Of a stretch of 64,000 nucleotides of DNA, positions 1 through 12,354 are shown piece after piece (the stretch's first letter is position 1; every line of letters starts with the position of its first letter). The DNA is taken from assembly GCA_028571685.1 (NCBI GenBank), contig CM053141.1, positions 72,153,833 to 72,217,832 of the forward strand, read 5' to 3'. The notes under the pieces are model-generated. The model searched no databases. It was not told where the DNA came from and saw nothing but the letters and a program-made list of their open reading frames with translations. This DNA comes from Heterohyrax brucei. Its lineage: Eukaryota; Chordata; Mammalia; Hyracoidea; Procaviidae. Position numbers and translations under genes: made by a program.

Positions 1-84
1 CTGGGTGGGCAACAACATCCTCAAGATTTTGTCTTTGTCAGTCCTTAACACTTTAAACGCTTACTTACAAGCCCCATATGTTGG

Positions 85-160
85 TTTGTCACTGGAGTCA
101 ATTCAGCAGAAATTCTGCAACCTACGTATCATCCACTGAGCTATAGCCACTGCTGGCTCT
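85..160 (-). other. tRNA-like fragment (possible old tRNA-derived SINE head)
   Basis: Read on the minus strand, positions 143-133 give TAGCTCAGTGG, a perfect match to the pol III box A consensus. A weaker box B-like GAATTGACTCC follows at 104-94, at roughly tRNA spacing. No cloverleaf can be folded with confidence. It does not match the AfroSINE head, so it may be another tRNA-derived SINE or a tRNA pseudogene. Confidence 0.3.
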
Positions 161-439
161 TATTTTACCCTCAAAATTGTAGTCATTTCTACCATAATTT
201 TTCCATTAGTGTGCTATGGGACTTTTGAGATTGTGTTTTGGAATTTCTCACAAATAAAAACCAGATTTATCTTCTCTATTCTCCATTTGACTTATTTAAG
301 ATGCATGTCACTTATTTAAGATGGAAGGACAAGTTTCCATCCTCTATTAGAATGTCAGCTTCTTGAAGGTAGGGAACCTATGTTAGCATCTCTGCTTTCT
401 GGTGCTTAACAGTTCCTGGTAGGTGATAATAATAAAAAT

Positions 440-597
440 AAAACCATTGGCAGCAATTACATTCCATCTCATAACAACCCTATCAGGCAGAGTGGAACCG
501 CCTCATATAGTTTCCAAGGAGTGCCTGGTGGATTTCAACTGCTGACCTTTTGATTAGAAGCCATAGCACTTAACCACTACACCACGCGGGTTTCTTA
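440..597 (-). mobile_element. AfroSINE, short form
   Basis: Reads as the reverse complement of the AfroSINE: degraded tail near 440, TTTCCAAGGAGTGCCTGGTGG in the middle, and ACTTAACCACTACACCACG at the tRNA-like head. The central long-form segment is missing. Confidence 0.85.
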
Positions 598-1574
598 GAG
601 ATTCTCTAATTGCTGGTTAAGAGAATGAATCAAGTACATGAATCCTGTGCCCTACCTCACCTCAAATTTAAGCTATATCACCCCCTTCCAGTTTTCTCAA
701 AAATTCCTTCTAAGTCTATATCCCATTATTATAGTAGTGGAATCCTGAACTGGAAATGGGTAGATGATATAAGCCAGTTAACTTCCTTGTAGAGTAAAAC
801 TTGAGAGAGCCAGTACCTGTGTAAGGTTGAAACCTGCCAGAGAAGAAAATTCAAACAAGCTTTCCACTAATAGAGAATAACCGAAAAGAGGTAAGACTGC
901 ACCTTTTCAAAGGTAGAAAACTTGTGAGACCTAGAAAAGCAAGGCAATCCCACTGAGCTCCAGTTCTCACAAGTTTCACTATTTAAAAATCCTTTGATAA
1001 TTCATTCACTCGAAGTCCTGTCTCCAAATGCTGCTAATTGCTGCAGTATGATGATGAGTACATGAAAGTTTATTATAATATTTTCTCCACTTTTCTGAAT
1101 GTATGAAGTTTTCCACTATAACTTTTCTTTTATACTGCCTACATGAAATACAACATTTAAATCAGGATAACAGCAATTGTAAAAGAAGTAGGTAGTATTA
1201 TGGAGTCTACTGCAGTCTTCTGAGTACAGCTGCTAAGGAAGATATTTATATTTCTTTCTTCTGTATTAGAAGAGTTAAAGAGAGCTCATGAAACACTTTA
1301 ATTTAAAACTGGATGACATCCTTAGAAATAATATTTATTCTCTGTCTCCTTTATGGAATACAGTGTTGTCTAAGAGCCTGTCATACCACAAAGTGACCTA
1401 CCAGCTCTGAGATACTGAAGAAATCTAAGTTATGCTGCTATTTTCTCAAAACTTGAATACATGATGATAGTGAGACAATAAACTGGAAATTTTAAACATA
1501 CATGATGATTCTGTGTATGTATACACACATGTATATGGCTGGTAAACATTTACAGTAAGAGTTCTTTCCACTTA
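598..1574. other. No gene or recognisable repeat
   Basis: AT-rich DNA with a 60-codon open frame at 610-792 that has no family features and is compatible with chance. I recognise nothing else. Confidence 0.5.
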
Positions 1575-1733
1575 AAACCAAATCCATTGCCATCAAGTCA
1601 GTTCTGACTCACAGCAACCTTATAGGACAGAGTAGAACTTCTCCATAGAATTTCCAAGGAGCCCCTAGTGGATCTGAACTGCCAACCTTTTGGTTAGCAG
1701 CCGTAGCACTTAACCACTACGCCACAAGGATTT
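1575..1733 (-). mobile_element. AfroSINE, short form
   Basis: Complete reverse-oriented copy: AAACCAAATCCATTGCCATC tail, GACTCACAGCAACC, GGACAGAGTAGAACTTC, and a head ending ACTTAACCACTACGCCAC. Confidence 0.9.
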
Positions 1734-1851
1734 CCTTCCCACTTAGATAAATGGAAAAAATGGTGGCTATAATCATTAAAATGACTGACGGTTCAGAAAT
1801 GTTGGAACAGTAGGTTCTTGTTAACAACGCCTGCAACTGGACTTTTCCACT

Positions 1852-2047
1852 GTATCCAATTCATTGCTGTAGAGTCAATTCTGGCTCATACTGACCCTAA
1901 AGGACAAACTAGGGCTACTTTCTAGGGTTCCCAAGTCTTTATGGAAGAAGACTACCACATCTTCCTCCCATGGAGCAACTGGCAGGCTCAAACTACCAAC
2001 CCTCAGGTTAGCAGCCAAGCATTTTAACTACGACACTGCCAGGGCTC
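1852..2047 (-). mobile_element. AfroSINE, long form
   Basis: Reverse copy that keeps the central segment (ACTACCACATCTTCCTCCCA) between the tail half and the tRNA-like head, so it belongs to the longer subfamily. It ends in GCCAGGGCTCC. Confidence 0.85.
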
Positions 2048-2244
2048 CTTACTTTTCTACTATACAACTGTGTTAATTGAATAAAGATATAAGGCTACCT
2101 TTATTTATGTTGAAATGTCTACTTCAAACAAACTGGACTGCGATTTTTCTTTTTTTTTTTTTTTTACTGTAGTATTAATACTTAGTATTTTGGAATTAAG
2201 TAAAACTATGTTTTAATTAACTCATATAAAGAAAGGAGATAATC

Positions 2245-2420
2245 TTAGGCTGTACTTGGCTGCTACCAAAATGTGGGTGGTTTGAACCCAACCAGCAGCT
2301 CCACGGAAGAAAGATCTGATGATGTGCTTCTCTAAAGATCCCAGACAACAAAACTCTATGAAGCAGTTGTACCCTGTCATATGGGTTGTTATAAATCAAA
2401 GATCAACTCCAACTCCACAT
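2245..2420 (+). mobile_element. AfroSINE, long form, degraded
   Basis: Plus-strand copy with GGTGGTTTGAACCCAACCAG, GGAAGAAAGATCTGATGATG (long-form segment) and a poor 3' tail. The head before 2245 is lost. Confidence 0.75.
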
Positions 2421-2751
2421 CACCTAATGATAATAAGAAATTTAAGCCAGAATCACTTGAAAGTAGCATCCAAGTTTAGTACACTGGACTAGGACCTGTA
2501 GCTGAGATATGCTCTGCTTTGCTTCTGCTGAACATGCTTTCGAAGTTCTCCAGGATCTTAGTTCCCCATTATGCATAATGTGACTGCTCATTCAACTTAG
2601 AATTGAAATCTACCAGTTTAAGCTACAGAAGTTACTCTTAGCATTTCTACCTGGGGTTTTTCTTAAATATGCAATAACTTAAGAACCCCTTGACCCCTTG
2701 ACAAAAACAAAAACACCTATTCCTACTTACAATTTGGTTACTTTTTTTTTT

Positions 2752-2838
2752 TAACAGAGAAGTTCTACCCTCTCTATAGGGTCACTATGAGTTGGACCTG
2801 ATTTGCTGGCAATGCATTTGGTTTTTTGGTTTTGGTAT
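2752..2838 (+). mobile_element. AfroSINE 3' fragment
   Basis: Only the 3' half remains: AAGTTCTACCCTCTCTATAG, GGTCACTATGAGTTGGACC and the GGTTTTTTGG tail. The 5' end is missing. Confidence 0.75.
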
Positions 2839-2919
2839 ATGATTGATAGTTTCTTTTCACCACATGTGTTTCTTCAGCATTTTAAAGACTTAAGACATTT
2901 CTGAAATTCAGTGTTAACT

Positions 2920-2970
2920 ATATAGATATGTGTGTGTATATATTTATGCATGTGTGTATATATATATCTT
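2920..2970. repeat. TG/TA microsatellite
   Basis: Imperfect alternating TATATG, TGTGTGTA and TATATATA runs. Confidence 0.8.
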
Positions 2971-3355
2971 CATAAAAATGAAGACAATGGCAACAAAGAC
3001 ATGAATACATCTGCAGAGTAAATAGCAGCGTCTCAATAAAACCATGGCTGGCAATGTTGCTGGTGACACTAACGGACATTGAGATCTAAGATCCAGATCC
3101 CTGACAAAGAGTACACATAAGGGGGCCACAGCCCACCTGGAGGAGAAGACAGCTTCAATTTCCTCCAGAACTAGAGATTTTCAGAGTGTTGGATCAGGCA
3201 TCCAGCAATATGAATAGCTCATTTTCAGACGGCACACATTTTATCCGATTTGAATCAGTTTAGCATGGTTTCTGCAGAAGAGTTTAAAAACTGAGTAAAT
3301 ATTAAGCTGACATTCTTACTACATACACCAAATACAATTAATTTTGATCAGTATA

Positions 3356-5867
3356 CCTTTACAAAGAGAACTACAAACCCTGACTACAAGAAACCAAGAG
3401 GGAGGTACATAAATGGAGAAACCTACCCTGCTCATGGATAGGAAGACTTAATATTGTGAAAATGTCTATTTTACCCAAAGCAATCTACTTATATAATGCA
3501 ATCCCAGTACAAGTTACAGTGACATTTTTTTAATGAGTTGGAGGAACAAAGTACCAACTTTGTCTGGAAAGGGAAGAAGCCCCAGATAAGTAAAGCATTA
3601 CTAAAGAAGAAGAAAACACTGGGAGGCCTCTCATTACCTGACCTTAGAACCTATTACACTGCCACAGTAGTCAAAGCAGCCTGGTACTGGTACAAAAACA
3701 GACAGACAGATCAGTAGAACAGAATTGAGACCCCAGAGATGACATCATCTGCATATGAACAGTTGATATTTGACAAAGGCCCTAAGACATTGCCAAGCCA
3801 AGTGCCATCAAGTCGGAGTGGGGTAAAAACAATCTTTTCAACAAATGGCACTGGCAAAATTGGATATCCATCTGCACTAAATTAAAACAAGATCCATGTC
3901 CTACACCTTATACAAAAACGAATTCAATCTAGATAAAAAACCTAAATATCAAATCTAAAATGATAAAGCTCATCCAAGAAAAAGTAGGAATAACAATGGA
4001 AGGTTTGATACACAACATAGACAGACTTCAAAATCTTCCAAACAAACCACAAACAACAGAAGAGAAAATAGATAAATGGGAACTACTAAGAATCAATCAC
4101 TTTTGCTCATCCAAAGACTTTATTAATAGAATTAAAAGGCCACCTACAGAATGGGAAAAAATATTTGGCAACTCTGTGTCAGACGGACACCTGATCTCCA
4201 TAATCTATCAGATACTACAAAATGTCAATAAGAAAAAGATAAATCATCCAATTAAGTGATGGGCAAAGGAGATGGACAGACACTTCTCTAAAGAGGAGAT
4301 CCAGACAGCCAAAAAACACATGTGGACATGCTCACAATCATTAGCTATTAAAGAAATTCAAATCAAAAGGACAATGAGATACCATCTCACCCCAACACGG
4401 TTGGCCATGATCCAAAAGACGCAAAACACTAAATGCTGGAGAGGCTGTGGAGAGACTGGAACTCTCCTACACTGTTGGTGGGATTGCAAAACGGTGCAAC
4501 CTCTTTGGAAAGCAATCTGGAGCTACCTTAAAATAATGGGTATAGATGTACCATTTAACACAACAATTCCACTGCTTGGAATATATCCTACAGAACCAAG
4601 GCCATTCACACCAACTGATACATGCACAAGAATGTTCATTGCAGCACAGTCCATGATAGCAAAAAGATGAAATCACCCCAGATGCCCAACAACAGAGAAA
4701 TGGATAATTAAACTATGGTATATACACTCAATGGAACACTATGCAATGATAAAGAACAACGATGATAGCAGGAAACATCTCTTAACCTGGTTTCAACTGG
4801 AGATCATTATGTTGAGTGAAAGTATTCAGTGACAGAATGACAAATATTGTATGAGACCCCTATGATAAGAACTTAAAAGCAAACTCATGCATAACAGAAA
4901 AGACTCTTTGATGGCTGCAAGAGTGGGGAGGGTGGGAGGGCAAGGCGGGAGGGTTTAGATTAGATAGTTGTTAGAAATATGGCTGGGTGAAATTGGTGAC
5001 AGCACACATTAGTAAGAAGATCAATATTAACGGGACTTCAACACAACTTGTGTACTCCTCCCATCTTAACCCAAAATTGCAAGGACAGTAGTAGCTGGGG
5101 CGGGGGGCCAGGGACTGTGCTCTCAGGAGAAATCGAGGCCAATTGGCACAACTAGTGTTTTGCTAACGAGGACTCTCTGCACCCCACATTGGTGAGTGGC
5201 ATCTGGGGTCTTAAAAGCTGCCAAGCTGCCATCTGAGGGTACGGCAGATGGTCTCAACTTAGCAGGAACCGATGATCACCAAGGTCCATAACAACGTGGG
5301 GGAAAGAGAATCCAGAAGACAGAGAGACCCACATGAGTGGATGTTTACATCCATCTGTGACCAGAAGAACTAGGTGGTGCCCAGCCACCACCAGTGATAG
5401 CCACGATGGAGCTCAGAAAGCTGAGTCTCACTGGCAACACAAGTATAAATAGGGGTGCACCCTGAGATCTCCACTAAAAGGTCACAATTGATGGTCCAGG
5501 GACTTCCAGGTTCCCCTGGGAACAGGGCCCCTGGCCCTGATGCTGCCCCTGTCCATAAATCATAATGAAGGTCAACTTTTCAGATAGCAATGGAATGAAC
5601 CTGGTGACGCAGAGTGACCATATTGTGTGGGCACTTTATGGTTCTAAGCATCTATAGGAGGTCATCCTGTTGACCTCATACTGGAGGAAGGGGAATGGGT
5701 GGAGAGAAGAAGACAGGAGACTGTTGGGAAGATAAGACATGTATGGAGCAGAGAGGAAGAGTGTGCTGTCACTGTGTAGGGAGAGCAGTGGAAGCTGCAT
5801 ATTGGCCAGCATGCAAATTTATATAGGAATGTACATTTTCATTCAATCCTAATGAAAAAAAAAAAAG
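3356..5867 (+). mobile_element. 5'-truncated L1 LINE with target-site duplication
   Basis: A retroposed L1 holding the C-terminal part of ORF2 (see separate entry), about 1 kb of 3' UTR and a terminal A-run at 5855-5866. The 3' UTR carries CATCTGGGGTCTTAAAAGCT, a signature also seen in the second L1 tail at 12355. It is flanked by AATTTTGATCAGTATA (3340-3355) and AATTTTGGTCAGTATA (5868-5883), a 16-bp duplication with one mismatch. Together with the A-run and 5' truncation this indicates target-primed reverse transcription. The duplication's good preservation suggests a moderately young insertion, but ORF2 has stops, so this copy is not mobile. Confidence 0.92.
3370..4832 (+). pseudogene. L1 ORF2 C-terminal region (broken)
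   Basis: The end of the L1 ORF2 reverse transcriptase/endonuclease protein. Two open stretches stand out: 3960-4259 (99 codons) and 4272-4670 (132 codons). The second carries the ORF2 C-terminal cysteine-histidine cluster, [18 protein letters not shown], spaced C-x3-C-x7-H-x4-C. Translation continues in frame past a TGA at 4668-4670 through a recognisable ORF2 end (KLWYIHSMEHYAMIKNND) to a natural stop near 4832. The TGA is therefore probably a decayed tryptophan codon. The endonuclease and most of the RT domain were never inserted because of the 5' truncation. It cannot encode a working protein. Confidence 0.88.
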
Positions 5868-5883
5868 AATTTTGGTCAGTATA

Positions 5884-7149
5884 ATCTTAACAAATTAAGA
5901 CCCTACAAAAGGGAACATTCTGAGTTCTGCTGACCCCCTTCAAATGAAAGCATATTCAAGTGAAGGCAGTACATGACTAACTAGGCATAGTCAGAATTTT
6001 TTTGTTTTAACATTACATTTCTACATGTCTCTATCTTAAGCACATGTCTGACTGTCTTCAGTCAACCAGCATGAGACACTAAGGGACATTGTTCAACCAT
6101 CCATCCTTAGGGAAGTGCAAGCATTGATCACACATCCTCTTGGCCATCACTTTATGTTACCAGAGCAAAAATAGGAGTATTTATTTCATTTGGCATGGAC
6201 TGAGAAATTAAATCAACACATCACCAAGCACCAGCTCCAGGAGATGTGGTTCAGACAAAGATCCTAGTTCAATCCCAGAGAAACGATTTTTATGGCACAT
6301 AAAGTTTTTATTACACATAAACTCCAATTTTTTTTTTTTTCAAAGCTGTCAGTGGGAGGAGTGCTGGCCTATAGCAAATTGCGGATTGTAAAAATCTTTC
6401 CAAGATGAGGCAACATCTTTTTCCACAGTGACTGTGGTCCAGGTTCTCACAGCAACGTTGTTACCACACTGGGTCATGGCCAGGTACCTTGGAGGTTAGA
6501 CAAATACAGCAAGTGAAGGAAATCCTAAATGATAGTTGTGTCACAATGTCCTTCCCGACCTCCTTCCCAGACACCAAACCATTGCTTCCTTGCCACTGGG
6601 CCAGTACACATTCTTCCCTCCTACTCCACTTTCCACACAACAGCCAGCATTCTGCATTGCTCTTGGCTGGTAGTTTATTCTCGGTTTCCAAAGCCTTGGA
6701 ATTCATCTAGCAATGAGTCTCTCCTAACCCAAACTTCCTGTGCAGACTTCAAACATACACACACACCAAGACCAGCTCTCATGGAGTGAAAAAACGACAC
6801 AAAGTACACAAACCTCCTCCTCAAACCTGCCAGCAACAACCTAATAAATCCTCCCTTGTTGCTCCTGGTGGATGAAACATTTCTGGGATCACTTCTCCTC
6901 TTCTTGAAGGTTGAATTACCCTCCAAACCCCAAAAATGCAGCCTAGATTCTTTGTAGGCAGTCTCTATAGTGTGCTCCAGATAGTCTCTGAAAGAAAAAA
7001 GTCACTTTCTGAAGGAACTAATGAGACTGTCTTTCTTAAGCCCTAAGTTTTAATTCTCCTCAAAGCTGTTTGGACTCTGCAAAAGCTTAAAAATCTAATA
7101 GCATATATATACATACACACAAACAATTGTATGATTTTTAAGCTTCAGA
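5884..7149. other. No gene recognised
   Basis: Contains a T-run at 6331-6342 and overlapping open frames of 60-86 codons on both strands around 6460-6926. These overlap each other antisense and show no domain or start context that would favour one, so I regard them as chance. A short CA-rich patch lies near 6755. Confidence 0.5.
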
Positions 7150-7303
7150 AGGAGCCCTGGTAGCACAGTAATTAACAGCTATGTCTGCACACCAAAAGAT
7201 TGGCAGTTCAAATTCACCAACCACTCCTTGAAAACCATATGGGGCAGTTCTAGTCTATCCAAAGGGTCACTGTGAGTCAAAATCAACTCAGTGGCAATGG
7301 GCT
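7150..7303 (+). mobile_element. AfroSINE, short form
   Basis: Full-length plus copy from GGAGCCCTGGTAGCACAGTA through TATGGGGCAGTTCTAGTC to GTGGCAATGGGCTTA. Confidence 0.9.
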
Positions 7304-7756
7304 TAAAGTATTGAAAAATTAAGCCTTTCCTTTCTCCCCACAGAATGAAGAAACCCTCAAGGAAGCGAGATCTGAATTGAAACTTAAAAGCAATTTGGAC
7401 TTAGTCATAATAGCCCCAGGAAAAACTCTTCCTTTCCTCTATCAAACTTCAAAGCAGAAAGCGTGAGATCTATCAAAATTCCAGGTGTCTGAAGTTGAGA
7501 GTTAGACATTTACGGTAGAAACTGAGATCTATCTTGACCATGGTGTGGAAAATTTGTGCTTCAGTGCCAACTTCCTTCTTTGAGCTCCTTGAACAGAGAC
7601 ACTATTGAATAGATCTAGTCTGTGTTTTCGGTGAGGCAGACCTAAACACCAGTCTTCATTTTTATTTGTCCTATTCCTGACCTCTTCTCAAAGTGGCCTG
7701 GATGAAACATGAAAGGAAGAGTGACTTCTCTTTGGTCCCCAGAGCAAAGGCCCTTT

Positions 7757-7920
7757 CCAAAACAAACCCATGACCACTGAGTCAATTCTGACTTATAGCA
7801 ACCATATAGGACAGAGTAAAACTGCCCCATAGAGTTTCCGAGGAGTGCCTGGTAAATTTGAAATGCTGACTTTCAGGTTAGCAGCCACAATGCTTAACCA
7901 CTATGCCACCAGGTTTTCCA
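7757..7920 (-). mobile_element. AfroSINE, short form
   Basis: Reverse copy with AAACTGCCCCATAGAGTTTC and head TGCTTAACCACTATGCCACC. Confidence 0.9.
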
Positions 7921-8465
7921 AAGATCCTTTAGGATTCTTTCATTCTGAACGAAAGCCCTAGCCAGAAAAACTCAAAGATCCTTCCAGTTATAGATGTACC
8001 TTCTCAATATGATGAAATCTATCCCCTTTCTCTGGAAGGAAATTCATATTAAAAGATACAAATAAACAAAACAAAACCAATTCTCTATAAACATGCTTTC
8101 TGTTTATGGAGCAATGGCAGCAAAAGCCATTAGAACCTAAATATTCCTAAGAAAATTAGGATCCTGTATAGCAGGACCTCAAAACAACAGAGTATGCAAC
8201 AAACCACCATGAGTCATACTTTCCGTCAATAAAGAGTTCTTAGAACTCATGTGTACAGTAATTGGACAAAGATCATATGGCTCCAAACAGTTAGAAGAAC
8301 ATTGGCTCCCAGAAGCTCAGGATAAATGTAATAAGATGAATATGTTTCAGCAAGTTTCTTAGGAGTGTTCTGACCCAAGCTTGGTTAGCAACTGGGTGAT
8401 GATTATAACACAGTGCAGAGGACATGTGCCTTTCTCATGAGTCTCTTTGAGTAGTGTGATTTGAG

Positions 8466-8535
8466 AAGAAAAAAACAAACTCAGTACCATCAAGCTGATA
8501 TGCACTCATAGTGACCCTTATAAAAGTGCTGTTAA
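8466..8535 (-). mobile_element. AfroSINE 3'-end fragment
   Basis: Only the tail half is visible (CAGTACCATCAAGCTGATA, CACTCATAGTGACCCTTATA); the rest diverges. Confidence 0.55.
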
Positions 8536-8540
8536 AAAGC

Positions 8541-9540
8541 CCATCTGTGCTTCCACTGGGCCGGAAGGAGTTCATGTCACTAGGGATTATTTTAGATTAG
8601 GATTCTAGTTCAGTCCTTCTTTCTTACAAAAATGCAAATCCTGGAAGGTGGCATTATATGAACATGTTAACAGTCAATTGAATGTGAAAATTGGTAACTT
8701 TCCTCAACAGAATGAATTAAAGGACATAAGGCTATCAGTGAAAAGATTATTATGCTCTCTATCAGAAAGGGACTTGGTGGAGTCAACCTCAGAAGCGTGC
8801 AGCATCAGTTTAAGAGGAACGTTGCGTAACCAAAATTATCATGCCATGTAACAAATTTCTAACAGTATAATTTCATCTGTGCCTCAAATCATACTACCTA
8901 AGACTAATGTACCTTTCAGCAAAGACTTTAAACAATTACAATTTTATTGGTAGTTCTGTTAAGTTTGTTGCAACTGATAATGAATATATGTGTACATGTA
9001 TATATGCATGTATGTATGTTTACACATTATATAAAGATGAAATTATCATAATTTTTGATATGCAAGTCTCCTGTCTCCCTTTGAACAAGACTGTTTTTGC
9101 CCTTCTCCATCTAGCCAAGAGGAAGATAAAAGTGCCAGGGGCCTGTTCCGTTCATCTCTGACCCTTTGGTTGTGTGTCATTTGGGGCCTCTGGTTTCTTC
9201 CAGTGAATTTTGTCCCTCTTATATTTTCTTAGTATCTGGTTAAGCTCACTATCCAAAACTTTTGCCTCTCAACAACTGTGTGAAATCCCTACCTAAAACA
9301 ATTTAGCTCTAATATTGCCTGTCAGGGGTCTGGGAAGCAGGGTTTGAGCAGAGTCTCTGTGCTTCTGCTGTGCTGATAGCTAAGTGACCCACTTTGCACA
9401 CTTGAATCAGCATCACCCTGGAAAGAACAAATGATAGACATGCTGATTCCCAGCTAACGTGAACCGTAAGGGCCTTGGATAGTGTTATGGCAAAGAATGT
9501 TATACCAACAAAAAAGAAAAAGAAAGAGATAAAGGAAAAA
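8541..9540. other. No gene recognised
   Basis: Open frames at 8648-8851 and 8907-9161 have no family features. The region between looks like non-repetitive DNA with a TATG-rich patch near 8985-9020. Confidence 0.45.
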
Positions 9541-9701
9541 AAAAAACAAAACTGTTGCTATCCAGTTGATTTTAACTCATAGTAACTCTATAGCACAGAT
9601 CAGAACTGCTGCATACTTTCCAAGGAGCACATGATGGATTTGCACTGCTGACCTTTCAGTTGGCAACCATAGCACTGAACCATGACACAATCAGGATTTC
9701 C
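9541..9701 (-). mobile_element. AfroSINE, short form
   Basis: Reverse copy, more diverged than its neighbour: TTTTAACTCATAGTAACTCT, TTTCCAAGGAGCACATGATG, head GCACTGAACCATGACAC. Confidence 0.85.
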
Positions 9702-9714
9702 AAAGAAGATTGTA

Positions 9715-9871
9715 ACCAAACAAAACCACACCCACTGCCGTCAGGTAGAAGCTGACCCTATGAAACAGAGTAGAACTGCCCCATAGACTTTCCAAGGAAC
9801 ACTTGGCAGTTTGAACTGCAAACCTTTTGGTTAGCAGACATAACCCTTAACTACTAAGCCACCAGGGTTTC
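9715..9871 (-). mobile_element. AfroSINE, short form
   Basis: Second reverse copy 13 bp downstream of the previous one. TTTCCAAAGAAGATTGTAA occurs before it (9698-9716) and TTTCCAAAAGAAGATTGTAA after it (9868-9887), so the shared GAAGATTGTAA flank is a readable target-site duplication for this copy. Confidence 0.88.
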
Positions 9872-10439
9872 CAAAAGAAGATTGTAATAGCTTTTTAATG
9901 GCATTTATTGTGCTACCTTTACCATGAGTACAAAGATGTTATTGTAGAAAATTTGGAATGTTAAAAAAATGCAGAGAAGATCATTTAAAATTACTCATAC
10001 TCTCATCACCCAGATATACCTCTGTTAACATTTTGGTCCAATACTATTTCTTATATACAGTATATGCTTATACTGTAAAATTAGACTCATAAGCATCATT
10101 CTGTTTAGTACTTTATTTTCACTTAATATATACCATTAACATTTTCTATGTCTTTAAAATATTCTGTAGTTAAAAAGTCTTTTATAAAATCTCCATGAAT
10201 TCATTGAGGTGGGAAATTGGCTACAACAGACAAAATTAAATAACTTGGTGAACCTACTGAAGATAGTTATAAAGGTACAGTCTAAACTTGACTTGATAAT
10301 CTAGTCTTTTGTTTTTTTTTTTAAAGACTATCTTACTAAGTGGTAGTGATCTCCACTAGGGAAACCAGAGCACAAAACAGAGACAGAACTTCACTTCGGA
10401 AAATTGAACTTGGAATTAAAGACACTACCAGGTTCAAGT

Positions 10440-10612
10440 AGAAACCAGGGTACATTCTTCAACAAATCCCTTACTTTTTATAGATTGTATCCCAATTCAT
10501 AACATGCACTCATAATCATTACTACATAGGGTTGCTGTGAGAGTGAGATAACGACAGTACTTTGTAAACCGGGAGATGCTAAGCAAATACAATTGATCAT
10601 TATTACTGAAGT
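10440..10612 (-). mobile_element. MIR SINE remnant
   Basis: Reverse-oriented MIR features: CATAGGGTTGCTGTGAGAG, then a GTAAACCGGGAGATGCTAAG segment like the MIR region downstream of its core, ending in ATCATTATTACTG. Heavily diverged. Confidence 0.55.
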
Positions 10613-12254
10613 GTAAAGCAGGTCAAGAGTGCTACCACTCAGTTTCCATTAAGTTCATCTCACTGCCTTGAAGGGATAAAGTTTCCAGAGTTCCAAATTT
10701 TCTCTCTTCTAGTATCAGCAGGGTGGATATTTCCTACCCTTGTTTTCCTTCTTCAAAGGTCGCTATTCAAAATAAAAAACAAAAACAAGCATAAAATACA
10801 CTGCAAAATATTATAAGCTTCCACTGACTTTAACTACAATGTTAAATATGAAGCTCTCTACCTGAAAACTTAAAATGAGCTTTTATTAAAAAGTAGATTT
10901 TAGAAAACATCCTGAAAGTGAGTAACACACCACCCAGCCAACTAACACCAGGCATCATTCTCTTAATTCCCAGTTTAGGAGTGAAGAAATATAGAAAACC
11001 ATGGAACAGGCCCAAAATGAAGTGTCTGTGGCACTCCATCTTAAACACTATAAAACTGATCTAATGTGGGACTTTGTACTTTGCCTTACAAATAAAAATA
11101 AACTAAACTAAGCACATTTATGAAGACCACTCACCTGTGGTCTCATACTGCTGTTTCATGAGTATTAATTTTATTTCTGATTCTCAGCTAGACGATGAGA
11201 CTTAGGAGGGCAGGGTCCAGTCTGCATTCCGTGTCTCCCATGAGTCTTGTCACAGAAGAAGGCCCAGAGAAGGAGCTCAGGGAAACTGTTGATTGGTTTC
11301 CTTTATTGTGAGAATGGAATCACCTCTGTGGATCTAACTTCTAACAGGAAATGCTACTTAAAATTCTTTGATAAATATTAGAACTGTGAGAAGATTTCCC
11401 AATGCATATTAAGTGCAAGGACAATATGGAACAAATTTGTGCAGCTGCTTGCCAACTGAGCCTCTTTCTTCTTCAGAACCTTGATCTTTACTAAAATAAG
11501 ATCTGCTGGAAATTTCTCACGCTATGGAAGCCAACCGGCTACCCTCTGGAGTCCCGTGAGGAAAGTGCCCTGTGGTCTTGAGCATAAACACAGACAGGGA
11601 AAGACAGATTACATGGATCTATTGCTCTTCTCCTGGGAGTCTCAGAGTTGTCAGGAATCCTGAGTAACTTTCCCGCCAGCTGAAAGGCCTTTCTTCTGGG
11701 CCAGGGGCATTTTAATGCATTTGCCATACTAATCTCAGAGCCATCATTAAATAGGATGTTCATTAAGTAGCCTTGAGATGTGAAGCTGAGGGGAGAATAT
11801 TCTGGGCTACATGCAGTCACTGTGGATTAATAAATAAGGAGTAGGAGGGAAGTAGGAAGGGTGCGAGTTGCATTTGAGACAGAAGACTGGATACCTTTTT
11901 CAAAATCTTAATGCATAGTTGTTTAAATACAGCCACTGTATCTTGAACTCTGTTTATATGTGGGTGGGTAAGGTCTTATGCATATCTGGGGATATAACAA
12001 CTTCGTATGAAGAACTGAAGTGATTACACTGTTTTCAGTTACTCTGTCATTTTTGCTCCGTGTCTCACTCCTGTCCCCCAGGCTAGCACACTACTCTAAT
12101 TTTTTTTCCTAGAACAGCTATGACCTTCTAATTAAGAACCATCTTCCCTGCTTGAAACTCTTTCTCAGAACTTATATTTTCTGTGAAATTTTTCATAAGA
12201 TAGTTTCTAATTTGATTTACTGTGATACTTAAGGTGTTCTAATGTTGTAGATAA
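10613..12254. other. No gene recognised
   Basis: Apparently non-repetitive. Antisense-overlapping open frames at 11481-11663 (+) and 11539-11820 (-) have no domain and no splice context that I can trust. If host exons exist in the window, this segment and 38906-40785 are the likeliest places, but I see no positive evidence. Confidence 0.4.
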
Positions 12255-12354
12255 CCATTAATCTCACACGCAAGTAAAATTTTGCTGAAGATAATTCCAA
12301 AGCAACTGTGGCAGTACACCAGCAGAGAACTGTCAGAAATTTAAGCTGGATTCA

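Noticed and set aside
6461-6926. Four overlapping frames on both strands, a possible small gene
   Set aside because: Mutual overlap, no recognisable domain, no convincing splice or promoter signals.
11481-11820. Possible host exon in balanced-composition DNA
   Set aside because: Sense and antisense frames overlap and neither has a recognisable domain; without cross-species conservation I cannot support an exon.
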